A stretch of DNA of 64,000 bases from an uncultured Clostridia bacterium (GCA_947630765.1 CANRIX010000011.1:18308-82307); one strand, 5' to 3'. Counted from the first letter of the stretch, positions 50,286 through 58,933 are shown. The notes: generated by a model from the letters alone, not told the origin. Numbers and translations: made by a program.

Positions 50286-51391
50286 ACTACGACGAAAGAC
50301 CGCGTTACCACTACAAACCGAAACAGGGCTGGATGAACGACCCGAACGGACTGGTCTATTTCCAAGGGTACTACCACGCGTTCTACCAGCACGCGCCGCA
50401 TTGCGAACGCCCGTGGCAGGACGAGATGATGCACTGGGGACACGCCCGCACCAAGGACTTCCTGCACTGGGAGGAACTGCCCGTCGCGCTCACGCCGGAC
50501 CAATGGTACGAGGGGAAGGGCTGCTGGTCCGGCACCGCCATCGTCCGGGACGGCACGCTCTACCTGTTCTACGCTTCCGTGTACGCGAAGGAAGGGGTGG
50601 AGGAATGGGTGGAAACCATCAGCGTCGCGACCTCAACGGACGGGATCCATTTTGAAAAGTATGCCGGCAACCCGGTCATTCCGACCTATCCGCTCGACGG
50701 GAGCTGGGATTTCCGCGACCCGGCGGTGCTGGAAAAGGACGGGAAGTTCTACCTGCTCGTCGCTTCCGGCAACCCGCCGACCCGCACCGCCCGTCTGCTG
50801 GTCTACGAGAGCGACGACCTGCTTTGCTGGACCTACCGGGGCGTAGCATTTGAATGGGCGGACGCCAAGTGCGCCGAATGCCCGTCCATCCTGCCGTTCG
50901 GCGACGGGAAGTACCTGCTGACCGTTTCCGTGTGCAAAAAGGGGGACGAGCACTTCTTTTCGGTCATGGTCGGGACCTTCGACGGGCGGCGCTTCCGCGC
51001 CGAGCTGACCGGGTGCGCGGACTGCGGGCCGGACCAGTACGCCGGGCAGGCCTTTTGCGACCCCGCAGGGCGGCACCTCCTGTTCGCGTGGATCCCCGGC
51101 TGGAAGTACCAAGGGTACGCGAGCCACGACGTCGGCTGCCTTTCCCTGCCGCGCGAGCTGTGCGTGCGGGACGGTCGGATCGTCGCCCCGCCGGCGCGGG
51201 AGGTGCGCCATCTGCTGACCGACGGCGACCCCTGCGTCTGCCGCACGCCGGACGGCTTCCGCATCGAGCGCACCGGGCGCGACCCGGTCGTGTATCGCGG
51301 CGACGTGCGCCGGCTGCAGGTCCTGCGGGACGCGTACCTCGTCGAGGTGTTCGTCAACGACGGCGAAGCGGTCGTCACGGCGCTGCTGTGA
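50282..51391 (+). CDS. Glycoside hydrolase family 32 (sucrose/fructan hydrolase)
   Basis: GH32 enzyme (369 aa). The nucleophile Asp is in KQGWMNDPNGLVYFQGYYHA, the transition-state stabiliser in SWDFRDPAVLEK, and the acid/base Glu in AKCAECPSILPFG. WQDEMMHWGHARTKDFLHWE and GCWSGTAI are also typical. At 369 residues it is shorter than most GH32 enzymes (often 450 or more): the C-terminal beta-sandwich is reduced to VEVFVNDGEAVVTAL. No signal peptide, so it probably acts on imported sucrose-6-phosphate or small fructans. The substrate is inferred from family. Confidence 0.9.
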   Translation: MNYDERPRYHYKPKQGWMNDPNGLVYFQGYYHAFYQHAPHCERPWQDEMMHWGHARTKDFLHWEELPVALTPDQWYEGKGCWSGTAIVRDGTLYLFYASVYAKEGVEEWVETISVATSTDGIHFEKYAGNPVIPTYPLDGSWDFRDPAVLEKDGKFYLLVASGNPPTRTARLLVYESDDLLCWTYRGVAFEWADAKCAECPSILPFGDGKYLLTVSVCKKGDEHFFSVMVGTFDGRRFRAELTGCADCGPDQYAGQAFCDPAGRHLLFAWIPGWKYQGYASHDVGCLSLPRELCVRDGRIVAPPAREVRHLLTDGDPCVCRTPDGFRIERTGRDPVVYRGDVRRLQVLRDAYLVEVFVNDGEAVVTALL

Positions 51392-51425
51392 CGCCGGGGC
51401 GGGGCAAAAAAATCCTGAAAACCTC

Positions 51426-51456
51426 TTGACAGTACCCCCCCCCCATGTGGTATCAT
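51426..51456 (+). promoter_or_regulatory. Promoter with a ten-C tract in the spacer
   Basis: TTGACA (51426-51431), a 19-bp spacer that contains ten consecutive C, then TATCAT (51451-51456), upstream of the first BspA-like gene. A change in tract length by one or two bases would move the spacer towards or away from 17 bp. Confidence 0.7.
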
Positions 51457-51496
51457 GGATTTACAAATTTTGACAGAAGAAAGGAACCGTTATGCC

Positions 51497-52507
51497 ATGA
51501 AAAAAGCCGTATGTTTTCTTTTCGCACTTTCGCTCCTTGTCCTCTGCGCCTGCGACGCGTTGCCTGCGGAACCGTCCGAAGAAGCGTCGTTGAGTTTCAG
51601 CGTCAACAGTATCGGGAACTACGTCGTCGAGGACGGCAGCATATATGTGCCGCTTGACGACGGGACCCTCGCATATGTATTCCTTCCCACGGGCGACGCG
51701 GCGGATGAGATCGTCCTCCCTTCGTCCATTGTCGTCCCCGCGTCCTTCAACGGAAAAACCGTCACGGAAATTTCCAATTCCGCGTTTTACGCGGTCAAAG
51801 ACGTTCTGGAAAGCGTCGAACTGCCGGACACCATTCGGCGAATCGGTAATAATGCGTTCAAGGACTGCAAAAACCTCCGGGAAGTCAATCTGCCGGACAC
51901 GCTCACCGAAATCGGTGAAAGCGCTTTTGAAAACTGCGAAATGCTCTCGGACGTCGTCCTTCCGTCGTCGCTGAAAAACCTCTATCGCCTTGCGTTCAGG
52001 AATTGCAAGTCCATTAAGCAGATCACGCTTCCCTGCTCGATCGGCGGAGAGGAAATTTTCGCATACAGCGGGCTGGAAAGCCTCACAATCGCGGACGGTG
52101 TGGACAAAATCGGCTACATGACGTTCTGCGAAGCGCCCTTGCGGGAAGTGACCCTGCCAAGCAACCTGAAAACCTTCGCCACGAACGTGATCGGCGGATG
52201 CCCCCTGGAGAGCCTGACGCTGAACGACGGGCTGGAAGACGTTGACTTGCGATATCTGTATACGACGTCGGTGAAGGAAGTCGTGTTCCCGGCTTCGGTG
52301 ACGAAGCTGACGTTGCAAAACAACAAGGACGCCGACCAAATCGACCTCTATTTCGAGGGGAAAGCGCCGGATCTTGATTTTTGCCAACTGTTTTCGGAAT
52401 CTTCTGCGAACGATTTTCGGGAAACCGCCTACGTCATTCACTACCACGAGGGGGCAGAAGGGTTCACTTCACCGACGTGGAACGGCATCCCAGCCGAAAT
52501 TTGGTAA
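51497..52507 (+). CDS. BspA-type leucine-rich-repeat lipoprotein 1
   Basis: Surface lipoprotein (336 aa): signal peptide KKAVCFLFALSLLVL and lipobox CAC. About eight BspA/LRR_5 repeats follow (for example LPDTIRRIGNNAFKDCKNL and LPDTLTEIGESAFENC). The C-terminal motif, YHEGAEGFTSPTWNGIPAEI, is shared with the next gene. Such proteins in gut Firmicutes and Bacteroidetes are thought to bind host or bacterial surfaces. ATG 51497 gives the signal peptide. It lies behind the poly-C promoter and is 51 bp from its paralogue. Confidence 0.88.
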   Translation: MKKAVCFLFALSLLVLCACDALPAEPSEEASLSFSVNSIGNYVVEDGSIYVPLDDGTLAYVFLPTGDAADEIVLPSSIVVPASFNGKTVTEISNSAFYAVKDVLESVELPDTIRRIGNNAFKDCKNLREVNLPDTLTEIGESAFENCEMLSDVVLPSSLKNLYRLAFRNCKSIKQITLPCSIGGEEIFAYSGLESLTIADGVDKIGYMTFCEAPLREVTLPSNLKTFATNVIGGCPLESLTLNDGLEDVDLRYLYTTSVKEVVFPASVTKLTLQNNKDADQIDLYFEGKAPDLDFCQLFSESSANDFRETAYVIHYHEGAEGFTSPTWNGIPAEIW

Positions 52508-52558
52508 ACGCCCGACCGTCCCTGACAAATCTTCACAGGAGAAAGGAATCGTTGTGTC

Positions 52559-53680
52559 ATGAAAAAAGCCGTTTGTTTTCTTTTCGCACTTTCGCTCCTT
52601 ATCCTCTGCGCCTGCGGCGAAACCACCGAAACGACCTCCGACGTCTCGTCGGTTCCCACCGCTAACCCCGTTTCCGACTTCGAGTATGCGGAAACCGACG
52701 ACGGCGACGGCATCGTCGTCACCTCTTACGTCGGCGAATCTACGGACGTCGTCATTCCCGAAACCATCGACGGCAAGCCCGTGACGGAGATCGGCAAGAA
52801 TGCGTTCGCCTATACGCAGGTCGAATTCGTTTCCCTGCCGGAAACCGTTACCGCGATTCGGGAGCGGGCATTTTATGAATGTTCCGCACTTGCGGCGATC
52901 GACCTGCCTTCCGGGCTGAAGCAAATCGATAAAGCGGCGTTCCGCAAATGCACATCGCTCCGTTCGATCGTCCTGCCGGATTCACTTGAGGAACTCGGCG
53001 GGGCGGCGTTCGATTCCTGCACGGCGCTGGAATCGGCTCGTATGCCCAAAAGTCTGCCGGAATTCGGGACCGACCTGTTCGCCGATTGCGCGTCGCTGCG
53101 GGACGTGCAATTGCCGGAGGACGTGGAGATCATCCCTAACATCTGCTTTTTCGGCTGCAAATCTCTCAAGGAGATCCAGCTTCCGCCGACCGTGAAGGAA
53201 ATCGGTACCTCCGCCTTTTCATGCAGCGGTCTGGAACGCGCGGACCTCCCGGAAGGCTTGGAAAAAATTTCCGGATCCGCATTTAACGAAACGTGTTTCC
53301 AAACGGTTTCCCTGCCGGAAAGCGTCAAGGTGATCGACATCCACGCCTTTTACGGGTGCAAGCAGCTTCGTTCGGTCACGTTCGGAAACGCGCTGGAGGT
53401 CGTCGACGGTCGTGCGTTCGCGTACTGTACGGCGCTGACGGAAGTCACTTTCCCCGCTTCCCTGCGGAACCTGTCGCTCCATGCGTTTGACGGATGCGAC
53501 GCCCTGACGGCGGTCAAATTCGAAGGGGACGCCCCCGCCCCGCAAACCGACTCATATTATGACCAAGACACCGATAAAGCCGGTATCCCCGTGACGTTCT
53601 CCGGCACCTTCTACTACCACGAGGGGGCGGAAGGATTCACCTCCCCGACGTGGAACGGCATCCCGACCGAGGTTTGGTAA
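52559..53680 (+). CDS. BspA-type leucine-rich-repeat lipoprotein 2
   Basis: Paralogue of the preceding gene (373 aa) with a nearly identical signal peptide (KKAVCFLFALSLLILCAC). An acidic linker follows the lipobox, then about ten LRR_5 repeats (LPETVTAIRERAFYECSALA, LPSGLKQIDKAAFRKC, LPDSLEELGGAAFDSC). It ends with the same GFTSPTWNGIP motif and W near the end. GGAGAAAGGA precedes the ATG. Tandem duplication is clear from the matching signal peptides, upstream sequences and C-termini. Confidence 0.9.
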   Translation: MKKAVCFLFALSLLILCACGETTETTSDVSSVPTANPVSDFEYAETDDGDGIVVTSYVGESTDVVIPETIDGKPVTEIGKNAFAYTQVEFVSLPETVTAIRERAFYECSALAAIDLPSGLKQIDKAAFRKCTSLRSIVLPDSLEELGGAAFDSCTALESARMPKSLPEFGTDLFADCASLRDVQLPEDVEIIPNICFFGCKSLKEIQLPPTVKEIGTSAFSCSGLERADLPEGLEKISGSAFNETCFQTVSLPESVKVIDIHAFYGCKQLRSVTFGNALEVVDGRAFAYCTALTEVTFPASLRNLSLHAFDGCDALTAVKFEGDAPAPQTDSYYDQDTDKAGIPVTFSGTFYYHEGAEGFTSPTWNGIPTEVW

Positions 53681-53703
53681 ACGCCGAAAGGAGGGTGCGA
53701 CGT

Positions 53704-54207
53704 ATGGAAAAGAAGCCCCTGCGCGTCGCCTACAACGTGCTCGGCGTGCTCGCCGCCCTGACGCTGCCGACGGTATTTGTGACGCTTTTATATGTGCCGC
53801 CATACAGACATTATTTCATGGACCTCTCGTATCCGCTTTCCTTCCTGCTCTTGCTCCTGCTTGTACTTCCCCCGTTCATCACGCTTTTCCGAAAAAGCAG
53901 CCGCTTCTATCTGCTCCCGCTGTACGCCGCCGTCATCGGATTCGCAATTTCCAGCCGTATGACGCAATTCCTGTTGCCGTTTGTCAGCGAGGAAGGTTGG
54001 AAATTGTATACCAGAGGGGTCGGCGACAATGTGGGGTGGCGGACCGGTTGGGGGAATTTTGCGTATTCTTATCCCCTTGCGGCTCTGTCTTTGCTTTTCG
54101 CGGTCCTGCTGACGGTGTTCTATCTGCGGAAAAAACGGAAGGCAGCGTCCGCCTTGACGACGAACCCCGCGCCTGATTCCGATTCTGCCGCACCTAAAAA
54201 CCCATAA
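53704..54207 (+). CDS. Tandem-paralogue membrane protein, copy 1
   Basis: Membrane protein of 167 aa with four predicted helices: YNVLGVLAALTLPTVFVTLL, LSFLLLLLLVLPPFITLF, LYAAVIGFAISSRMTQFL and a final helix ending LLTVFYLRKKRKA. It starts MEKKPLRVAYN and ends in a Pro/Ser/Asp-rich tail. AAAGGAGG precedes the ATG. It is the first of three consecutive homologues directly after the BspA genes. No known family; close to the LRR operon, so possibly linked to surface-protein export or anchoring, which is inference. Confidence 0.7.
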   Translation: MEKKPLRVAYNVLGVLAALTLPTVFVTLLYVPPYRHYFMDLSYPLSFLLLLLLVLPPFITLFRKSSRFYLLPLYAAVIGFAISSRMTQFLLPFVSEEGWKLYTRGVGDNVGWRTGWGNFAYSYPLAALSLLFAVLLTVFYLRKKRKAASALTTNPAPDSDSAAPKNP

Positions 54208-54239
54208 AGCCGAAAAAGTCGGAAAGGAAGGTGTTTCTC

Positions 54240-54749
54240 ATGAAAAAGAAGCCCCTGCGCGTCGCCTATAACGCGGTCGGTGTGCTTGCTGCCCTGACGC
54301 TGCCGACGGTATTCGCGATGCTTGTCTATATCCCGCCGTTCAGGTATCCTATGGATTCGCTCCTGTACCCGTTTGCGCTGCTCCTTCTGTGCCTGCTCGC
54401 GCTCCCCGCGACGGTCACGCTTTTCCGAAAGCGGGTGCATCTTTACACCCCGCCGCTCTGCGCCGCCGTCGTCGGATTCGCGCTTTCCGGTCGTATGACG
54501 CAGTTCCTGCTGCCGTTTGTCAGCGAAAAAGGCTGGGAATTGTACATACGGGAGGCAGGCGGCGCGGAAGGCGTGAAAAATCTGACCGCTCTTGTGTCGT
54601 TGATTTATTCGTATCCCTTCGCGTTCCTGTCGTTGGTCGTCGCGGTCCTGCTGACGGTGTTCTATCTGCGGAAAAAGCGGAAGGCAGAGTCCGCTTTGAC
54701 GGCAAACCCCGCGCCTGATTCCGATTCTTCCGCGCCCAAAGCGCCATAA
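54240..54749 (+). CDS. Tandem-paralogue membrane protein, copy 2
   Basis: Second homologue (169 aa), start MKKKPLRVAYN at 54240 after AAAGGAAGG. It shares the N-terminal helix (AVGVLAALTLPTVFAML), SRMTQFL-like block (SGRMTQFLLPFVSE) and the LLTVFYLRKKRKAESALTAN end with the others. The intergenic sequence ggaaaggaaggtgtttctca is repeated before copy 3, which shows that the duplicated unit included the ribosome-binding site. Confidence 0.72.
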   Translation: MKKKPLRVAYNAVGVLAALTLPTVFAMLVYIPPFRYPMDSLLYPFALLLLCLLALPATVTLFRKRVHLYTPPLCAAVVGFALSGRMTQFLLPFVSEKGWELYIREAGGAEGVKNLTALVSLIYSYPFAFLSLVVAVLLTVFYLRKKRKAESALTANPAPDSDSSAPKAP

Positions 54750-54774
54750 AAAATCGGAAAGGAAGGTGTTTCTC

Positions 54775-55260
54775 ATGGAAAAAAAGCCCCTGCGCATCGC
54801 CTATAACGTGGTCGGCGTGCTCGCCGCCCTGACGCTGCCGACGGTGACGCTCCTATGGTTTTATGTTTTTTCGGCGGATTTGCTTTTTCTGCCCCTGTTC
54901 TTCATTCTGCCGCTGCTTGCGGCACTGCCGATCGTTACGCTTTTCCGAAAGCAGGCGCATTTATACACCCCGCCGCTCTACGCCGCAGCCGTCGGGTATG
55001 CGGCTTCCGCCAAACTGACGGAACTGCTCCTGCCGAAGGTCAGCCCGGACGCATGGGCGAAATATGACGCATCGAATAGCGTCGGATTCAGCGGCGCGAC
55101 ATGGACCACCGGCGTCACGGAAATGTTTTTCACATTCCCCCTTGCGTATTTGTCGCTGCTCGCCGCAATTCTGCTGACGGTGTTCTATTTGCGGAAAAAG
55201 AAGAAGGCAAAGAACGCCTTGACGGCAAACCCCTCGACCGCGGATTCGGAAAAACCGTAA
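54775..55260 (+). CDS. Tandem-paralogue membrane protein, copy 3
   Basis: Third homologue (161 aa), the most diverged: the middle segment and the extracellular loop (DAWAKYDASNSVGFSGAT) differ, but the N-terminal EKKPLRIAYNVVGVLAALTL and the C-terminal AILLTVFYLRKKKKAKNALT are clear. The same ggaaaggaaggtgtttctca precedes it as for copy 2. Function unknown. Confidence 0.72.
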   Translation: MEKKPLRIAYNVVGVLAALTLPTVTLLWFYVFSADLLFLPLFFILPLLAALPIVTLFRKQAHLYTPPLYAAAVGYAASAKLTELLLPKVSPDAWAKYDASNSVGFSGATWTTGVTEMFFTFPLAYLSLLAAILLTVFYLRKKKKAKNALTANPSTADSEKP

Positions 55261-55287
55261 AATCCGCAAATTTCGGAAACGAAAGGG

Positions 55288-55827
55288 GTGCGTTCTACGA
55301 AGAAATCCAAAAAATACGCCTTCGGAATCGTCGGAGCGGTTCTCGTTGCGGTTCTCGTTGCCTATCTCGCGGTTTTCCTTTTCGTCAATCTTTCATTTTA
55401 TTACGCTACGCGGTGGAAATATAATGTAGAGGATTTTTCGGAATATCAGGAGGACTTCGTTCAGGTAGCCGCATTTTGCAGTACATTTATCCAAGAAGAG
55501 CGCGAGCGTGACGCTGACGCGGAGGAATGGTTTTGGGTGTATGCCGGTATCCTAAAATACGCCGGCAGATCCGTTGATTTGGAAATCGACCCGGATTTAC
55601 AGGAACGTATCGAAAGGATCCGTGAGGCTTTTCCGGATCCAGAGGCAACGCTTGACTACATCTGGTGCCATGAGGACGGTTCCGTATATTTTGTATCATC
55701 CGGGCAGTATTACGCGTTGGCCTATTGCCCGGTCGGCAAGCCGGTTTCGGTCAACGGGAGCGACGACGGCGCGTCGTGTGTTTCTAAAAAAATCGTTGAT
55801 GATTGGTATCACGTTCGCGCGAAATGA
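55288..55827 (+). CDS. Single-pass membrane protein, unknown
   Basis: Protein of 179 aa from GTG 55288: a basic N-terminus, one membrane helix (FGIVGAVLVAVLVAYLAVFLFV), then an acidic domain outside the membrane (EDFSEYQEDFVQVAAFCSTF, PDPEATLDYIWCHEDGSVYF) with four Cys. The Shine-Dalgarno (GAAAGGGG) is very close to the GTG, so the exact start is uncertain. It is the last gene of the run starting at the BspA genes, and lower in GC than them. No family recognised. Confidence 0.6.
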   Translation: MRSTKKSKKYAFGIVGAVLVAVLVAYLAVFLFVNLSFYYATRWKYNVEDFSEYQEDFVQVAAFCSTFIQEERERDADAEEWFWVYAGILKYAGRSVDLEIDPDLQERIERIREAFPDPEATLDYIWCHEDGSVYFVSSGQYYALAYCPVGKPVSVNGSDDGASCVSKKIVDDWYHVRAK

Positions 55828-55873
55828 ATAGTCGGCGCCCGCTCCCCCCGGCGAACCGTAAAAAAGCAAAACC

Positions 55874-55900
55874 GTCCCCCGCCCTTTTCGGACGGGGGAC
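55874..55900. terminator. Bidirectional terminator-like hairpin
   Basis: gtcccccg...cgggggac is an eight-bp GC stem between convergent genes, with T-rich sequence on the minus-strand side (cttttttac after ggttttg). Confidence 0.75.
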
Positions 55901-55906
55901 CTCTTT

Positions 55907-57001
55907 TCACTTCGCGACGGCGTTCAAGCGATCGACGACCGCCCGGAACCGCTCCGTTTCCCGCACCGGGTCGTACCGCGCCTGCTGCAGCTTTTCCAGC
56001 GTCCGCCACGCTTCGTTGTGTGCGGCTGCGACGGGAACTTCCGGCTGCAGCCCGTCCGCGAACGACGAGCGGAATCTGTCCCCCGCCCCGACCCGTTCAT
56101 ACGCCTCGACGGCTTCGCACATCCGCTCCAGCGCCGTCAGCGCCTCGTCATACCGCCCCTGCGCGAGCCGGTAGGTCGCGATGACGCGCCGAATATACCC
56201 GACCCGAACACCGTAAACCAGCAATTCGTCGCCGAAGATCCATCGGTAGAGTTCCTCCACCCGTTCGAGCAGCTCGACCTTTTCGTCCCACCGCTCCGAC
56301 CCGTTCGGGAGCCAATCCACGACGTACCCAACCAACGCCTCGCCGAGCGCGTCCGTCAGCGTTTCCAGGTACGCCTGCGCCGTCCGCACGTCCCCGCCGT
56401 AGGTTTTCGCGAGGCGGGAAGCCGACGCTTCGCGGCAGAACTTCATCGCCGGCAGCTGTCGGAGGACCTCCTCCAGCTTTCCCGGCTCCTTGTACCCGAC
56501 CACATAGAGCGAGCCGAGGTAACACAGCACCTCGTTTCGGAAATCGACGTCCCGCGTCGTCTCCGCGAGCGTCAGGTAGCGTTTTTCCGCCTCCGCAAGG
56601 CGGTTCAGGTCCGGCGTTTCTTCCCACATATACGCCCGGCAGATGCAGTCGGCAAGGTTCTTTTGGATCTTTTCGTCGGTCGGGAACGCGGCGACGTACT
56701 CCCGTGCGGTGCGGACGGTTTCCTCGTTGTCCTCGCCGGTGCTCGACGCGTTCTGCATGGTGGCGTAGATTTCCCGCCGAAGCGCCTCTTTGTCCGCCTG
56801 CTCGCGCCCGAACAGCTCGTCGGTCGTCACGTCGAAGTATTCGGCGATCGTAGGAAGCAGTTCGACGTCGGGGTAGCCGATCGCCAGTTCCCAACGCGAA
56901 ACCGCCTGCGGCGTCACGCCGAGAAAAACGGCGAGTTGTTCCTGCGTGATCCCGCGCTCCGTGCGCAGCTGCCGGACGGTTTCTCCGATTTTCAAAAGCA
57001 T
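55907..57001 (-). CDS. XRE-family regulator with helical repeat C-terminus
   Basis: Regulator of 364 aa. The N-terminal XRE helix-turn-helix is KIGETVRQLRTERGITQEQL, then GVTPQAVSRWELAIGYPDVE and IAEYFDVTTDELFGRE. The rest is helical and TPR-like (for example LAEAEKRYLTLAETTRDVDF, then LCYLGSLYVVG). Same architecture as the regulator at 38653-39822, with similar HTH motifs. Its target is unknown; the adjacent tRNA-Ser and mobile element are on the other side. Confidence 0.87.
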   Translation of the reverse strand: MLLKIGETVRQLRTERGITQEQLAVFLGVTPQAVSRWELAIGYPDVELLPTIAEYFDVTTDELFGREQADKEALRREIYATMQNASSTGEDNEETVRTAREYVAAFPTDEKIQKNLADCICRAYMWEETPDLNRLAEAEKRYLTLAETTRDVDFRNEVLCYLGSLYVVGYKEPGKLEEVLRQLPAMKFCREASASRLAKTYGGDVRTAQAYLETLTDALGEALVGYVVDWLPNGSERWDEKVELLERVEELYRWIFGDELLVYGVRVGYIRRVIATYRLAQGRYDEALTALERMCEAVEAYERVGAGDRFRSSFADGLQPEVPVAAAHNEAWRTLEKLQQARYDPVRETERFRAVVDRLNAVAK

Positions 57002-57152
57002 TTTGTTTCCTTCTTCCCAAATGATTTTTGTGGACCCACAACCCTATCTTACCACACGGGACGCAAAAAAGCAATCATTCCGTCGTCGAGCGCTCCTCAA
57101 CGCCCCCTTGCAGATTTTTTCGCAAAAACCGCCGGAAATTTGCGATACCCCC

Positions 57153-57181
57153 TTGCAAAAGGGGAAAAATTGTGGTATACT
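57153..57181 (+). promoter_or_regulatory. Promoter upstream of the tRNA-Ser region
   Basis: TTGCAA (57153-57158), 17-bp spacer, TATACT (57176-57181). It reads first into the truncated tRNA-Ser 5' half, then the intact tRNA. Confidence 0.75.
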
Positions 57182-57195
57182 GCTCTACGGAATGC

Positions 57196-57234
57196 AGAGG
57201 TATCGAAGCGGTCATAACGGGGCTGACTCGAAAT
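57196..57234 (+). pseudogene. tRNA-Ser 5'-half remnant
   Basis: Thirty-nine bases identical (one mismatch) to positions 57380-57418 of the intact tRNA-Ser, ending exactly in the anticodon loop (ctcgaaat). The first acceptor bases differ (gc instead of gg). The intact copy is 184 bp downstream. This looks like an attachment-site remnant or junction left by integration at the anticodon region. Confidence 0.82.
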
Positions 57235-57377
57235 GGTTGACTTTTGTGTCAGCTTTGTCCACCCGAAAATCCCCATTTTATGGGGCGTTTGCTCAGTTCG
57301 AAAATTGAATATTTTGCTGTTCTGTCCTGTTGTTCTGTCCTTGGGTTTTTCGCAGAATTTCAGGCTTAACAATACAC

Positions 57378-57466
57378 GGAGAGGTATCGAAGTGGTCATA
57401 ACGGGGCTGACTCGAAATCAGTTTGACGGCAACGTCACGCGGGTTCGAATCCCGCCCTCTCCGCCA
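57378..57466 (+). tRNA. tRNA-Ser (CGA)
   Basis: Class II tRNA of 89 nt: acceptor GGAGAGG/CCTCTCC, anticodon loop CTCGAAA (anticodon CGA), a long variable arm gacg-gcaa-cgtc, T-arm GCGGG-TTCGAAT-CCCGC and an encoded CCA. Confidence 0.94.
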
Positions 57467-57502
57467 AAAAGTCCAGTAACCATGCGGGTTTCTGGACTTT
57501 TT
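57467..57502 (+). terminator. Terminator after tRNA-Ser
   Basis: aaaagtccag...ctggactttttcc: a ten-bp stem followed by T-rich sequence directly after the encoded CCA. Confidence 0.8.
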
Positions 57503-57577
57503 CCTTTTCCGGCAAAGCGTTTTCAGAGCACCGCATTTTTAGGGCAGAACAACATTATTTTGGGGCAGAGCAACATT

Positions 57578-58810
57578 TTATTCTTCGGATTTTTCATTGA
57601 TCACTTCCACTTCTTCGGTCAGGTCGCACCATTTGCTTTTGAAGTCCCCGACCTCGGGCAGCGGCATTCCGCTCACCATTGCCTGCGCCGAGGAGAGCTT
57701 CGAAGAATAGTCCAGATGCGCATAGATGTTGGCGGTGGTGCTGAAATCCGAATGACCGAGCCACTCCTGAATCTGCTTGAGGGGGACGCCGTTAGCAAGC
57801 AAGAGGCTGGCGCAGCTGTGGCGGAGATCGTGAAAGCGCATTTTCCGCAGCCCGTGATGCTGAATGAACTGCGGAAAATAGGATGTTAAGTATCAGGGGC
57901 GCATCCGTTCTCCTAACTCGTCCACGAAAACATATCCGTCGTACTCGTAATTGTAGCAGTTCCCGCAGACCTTTTTGTTCAGCTCCTGCGCCTCTTTTAC
58001 TTGCAGGAAGTATTCCCGAAAGCTGCCGACCAGAGGCAGGGTGCGCATACTGGATTTTGTCTTAGCCGATTCCTGCTCAATGATTCGCTCTCTCCCGTCC
58101 ACTTGAATTGATGTTACGGTACGCTTGATCGTGATAGCGCCTCGCTCAAAGTCGATAGCGTCCCATTTGAGACCAATCACTTCTCCACGACGCAGACCGT
58201 AGAAGGCTGCCACCAGAACCGGCAGTTCCAGCTTGGTACCCTTGATGACCGTGAACAGCTTTTGCAGCTCCGCCGCATCAAGAAACACCGGCTGAAAATC
58301 GTTCTTTTTCGGCCTGTCCACCTTCATTGCCACGTTCTGCGCTACCAGATCGGTTTTCAGTGCGTATTTCAGCGCCTGATGAATGACGGCATGATAGTGG
58401 ATCACGGAGTTAGGCTTGACGGTTTTCAGCTTCTCCGTATAGAATTGCTGAATGTGCCGAGCCTCCAAGCCCCGCAGAGTGTACCCTTTCTTGCGGAAAT
58501 ACGGTTCAATCGTGCTTCTCACCATATTCTCGTAGGAACAATAGGTTGCAATCTTCACACGCACCTTCACGATTTCCAGCCATTGCAGCAGATAATCCGC
58601 AAAGGGCATGTCCGAATTTAAGTCCTCCACCTCCTTCGGCGGCTCGTAAGTACTGCGGATGCGGGCAAGCTCCGCCTCCGCCTTTCGTTTGTTTCCCTTT
58701 TCGGGAAGTCCCGTCGAGATCCACGGTCTGTGCCGCCTGCCGTTAACATCGACGTAGCTGAGTACCACGTAATAGTACCCTTTTTTGGTTTCCAAGTGTC
58801 CTGATACCAT
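57578..58810 (-). pseudogene. int: Tyrosine-type integrase with one in-frame TGA
   Basis: Tyrosine recombinase. From ATG 58810 (AAAGGAG six bases upstream) the frame is open through the SAM-like core-binding domain (YLLQWLEIVKVRVKIATYCS) and the first catalytic Arg (AFYGLRRGEVIGLKWDAIDF) to ERMRP, where TGA occurs at 57895-57893. Seventeen in-frame sense codons follow, then the second catalytic part: MRFHDLRHSCASLLL (HxxR), QEWLGHSDFS (His) and NIYAHLDY (Tyr). There is no frameshift, so one base change restores the full protein of about 410 residues. The truncated form lacks HxxR and Tyr and would be inactive. Confidence 0.9.
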
Positions 58811-58933
58811 TTTTAACTCCTTTCTTTTCTTCGGCAAACAGGACAGCTCACACCGACAAGAACAGTATACCTTGCCGGTGTGGGTTCTGCCACTGTGCGA
58901 TTTTGTCTTTTGAAAATGCCGCTCGGCTCGAAT

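Noticed and set aside
57233..57889. Plus-strand open frame of 218 codons through tRNA-Ser
   Set aside because: It runs across the tRNA and its terminator and is antisense to the integrase; no start site.
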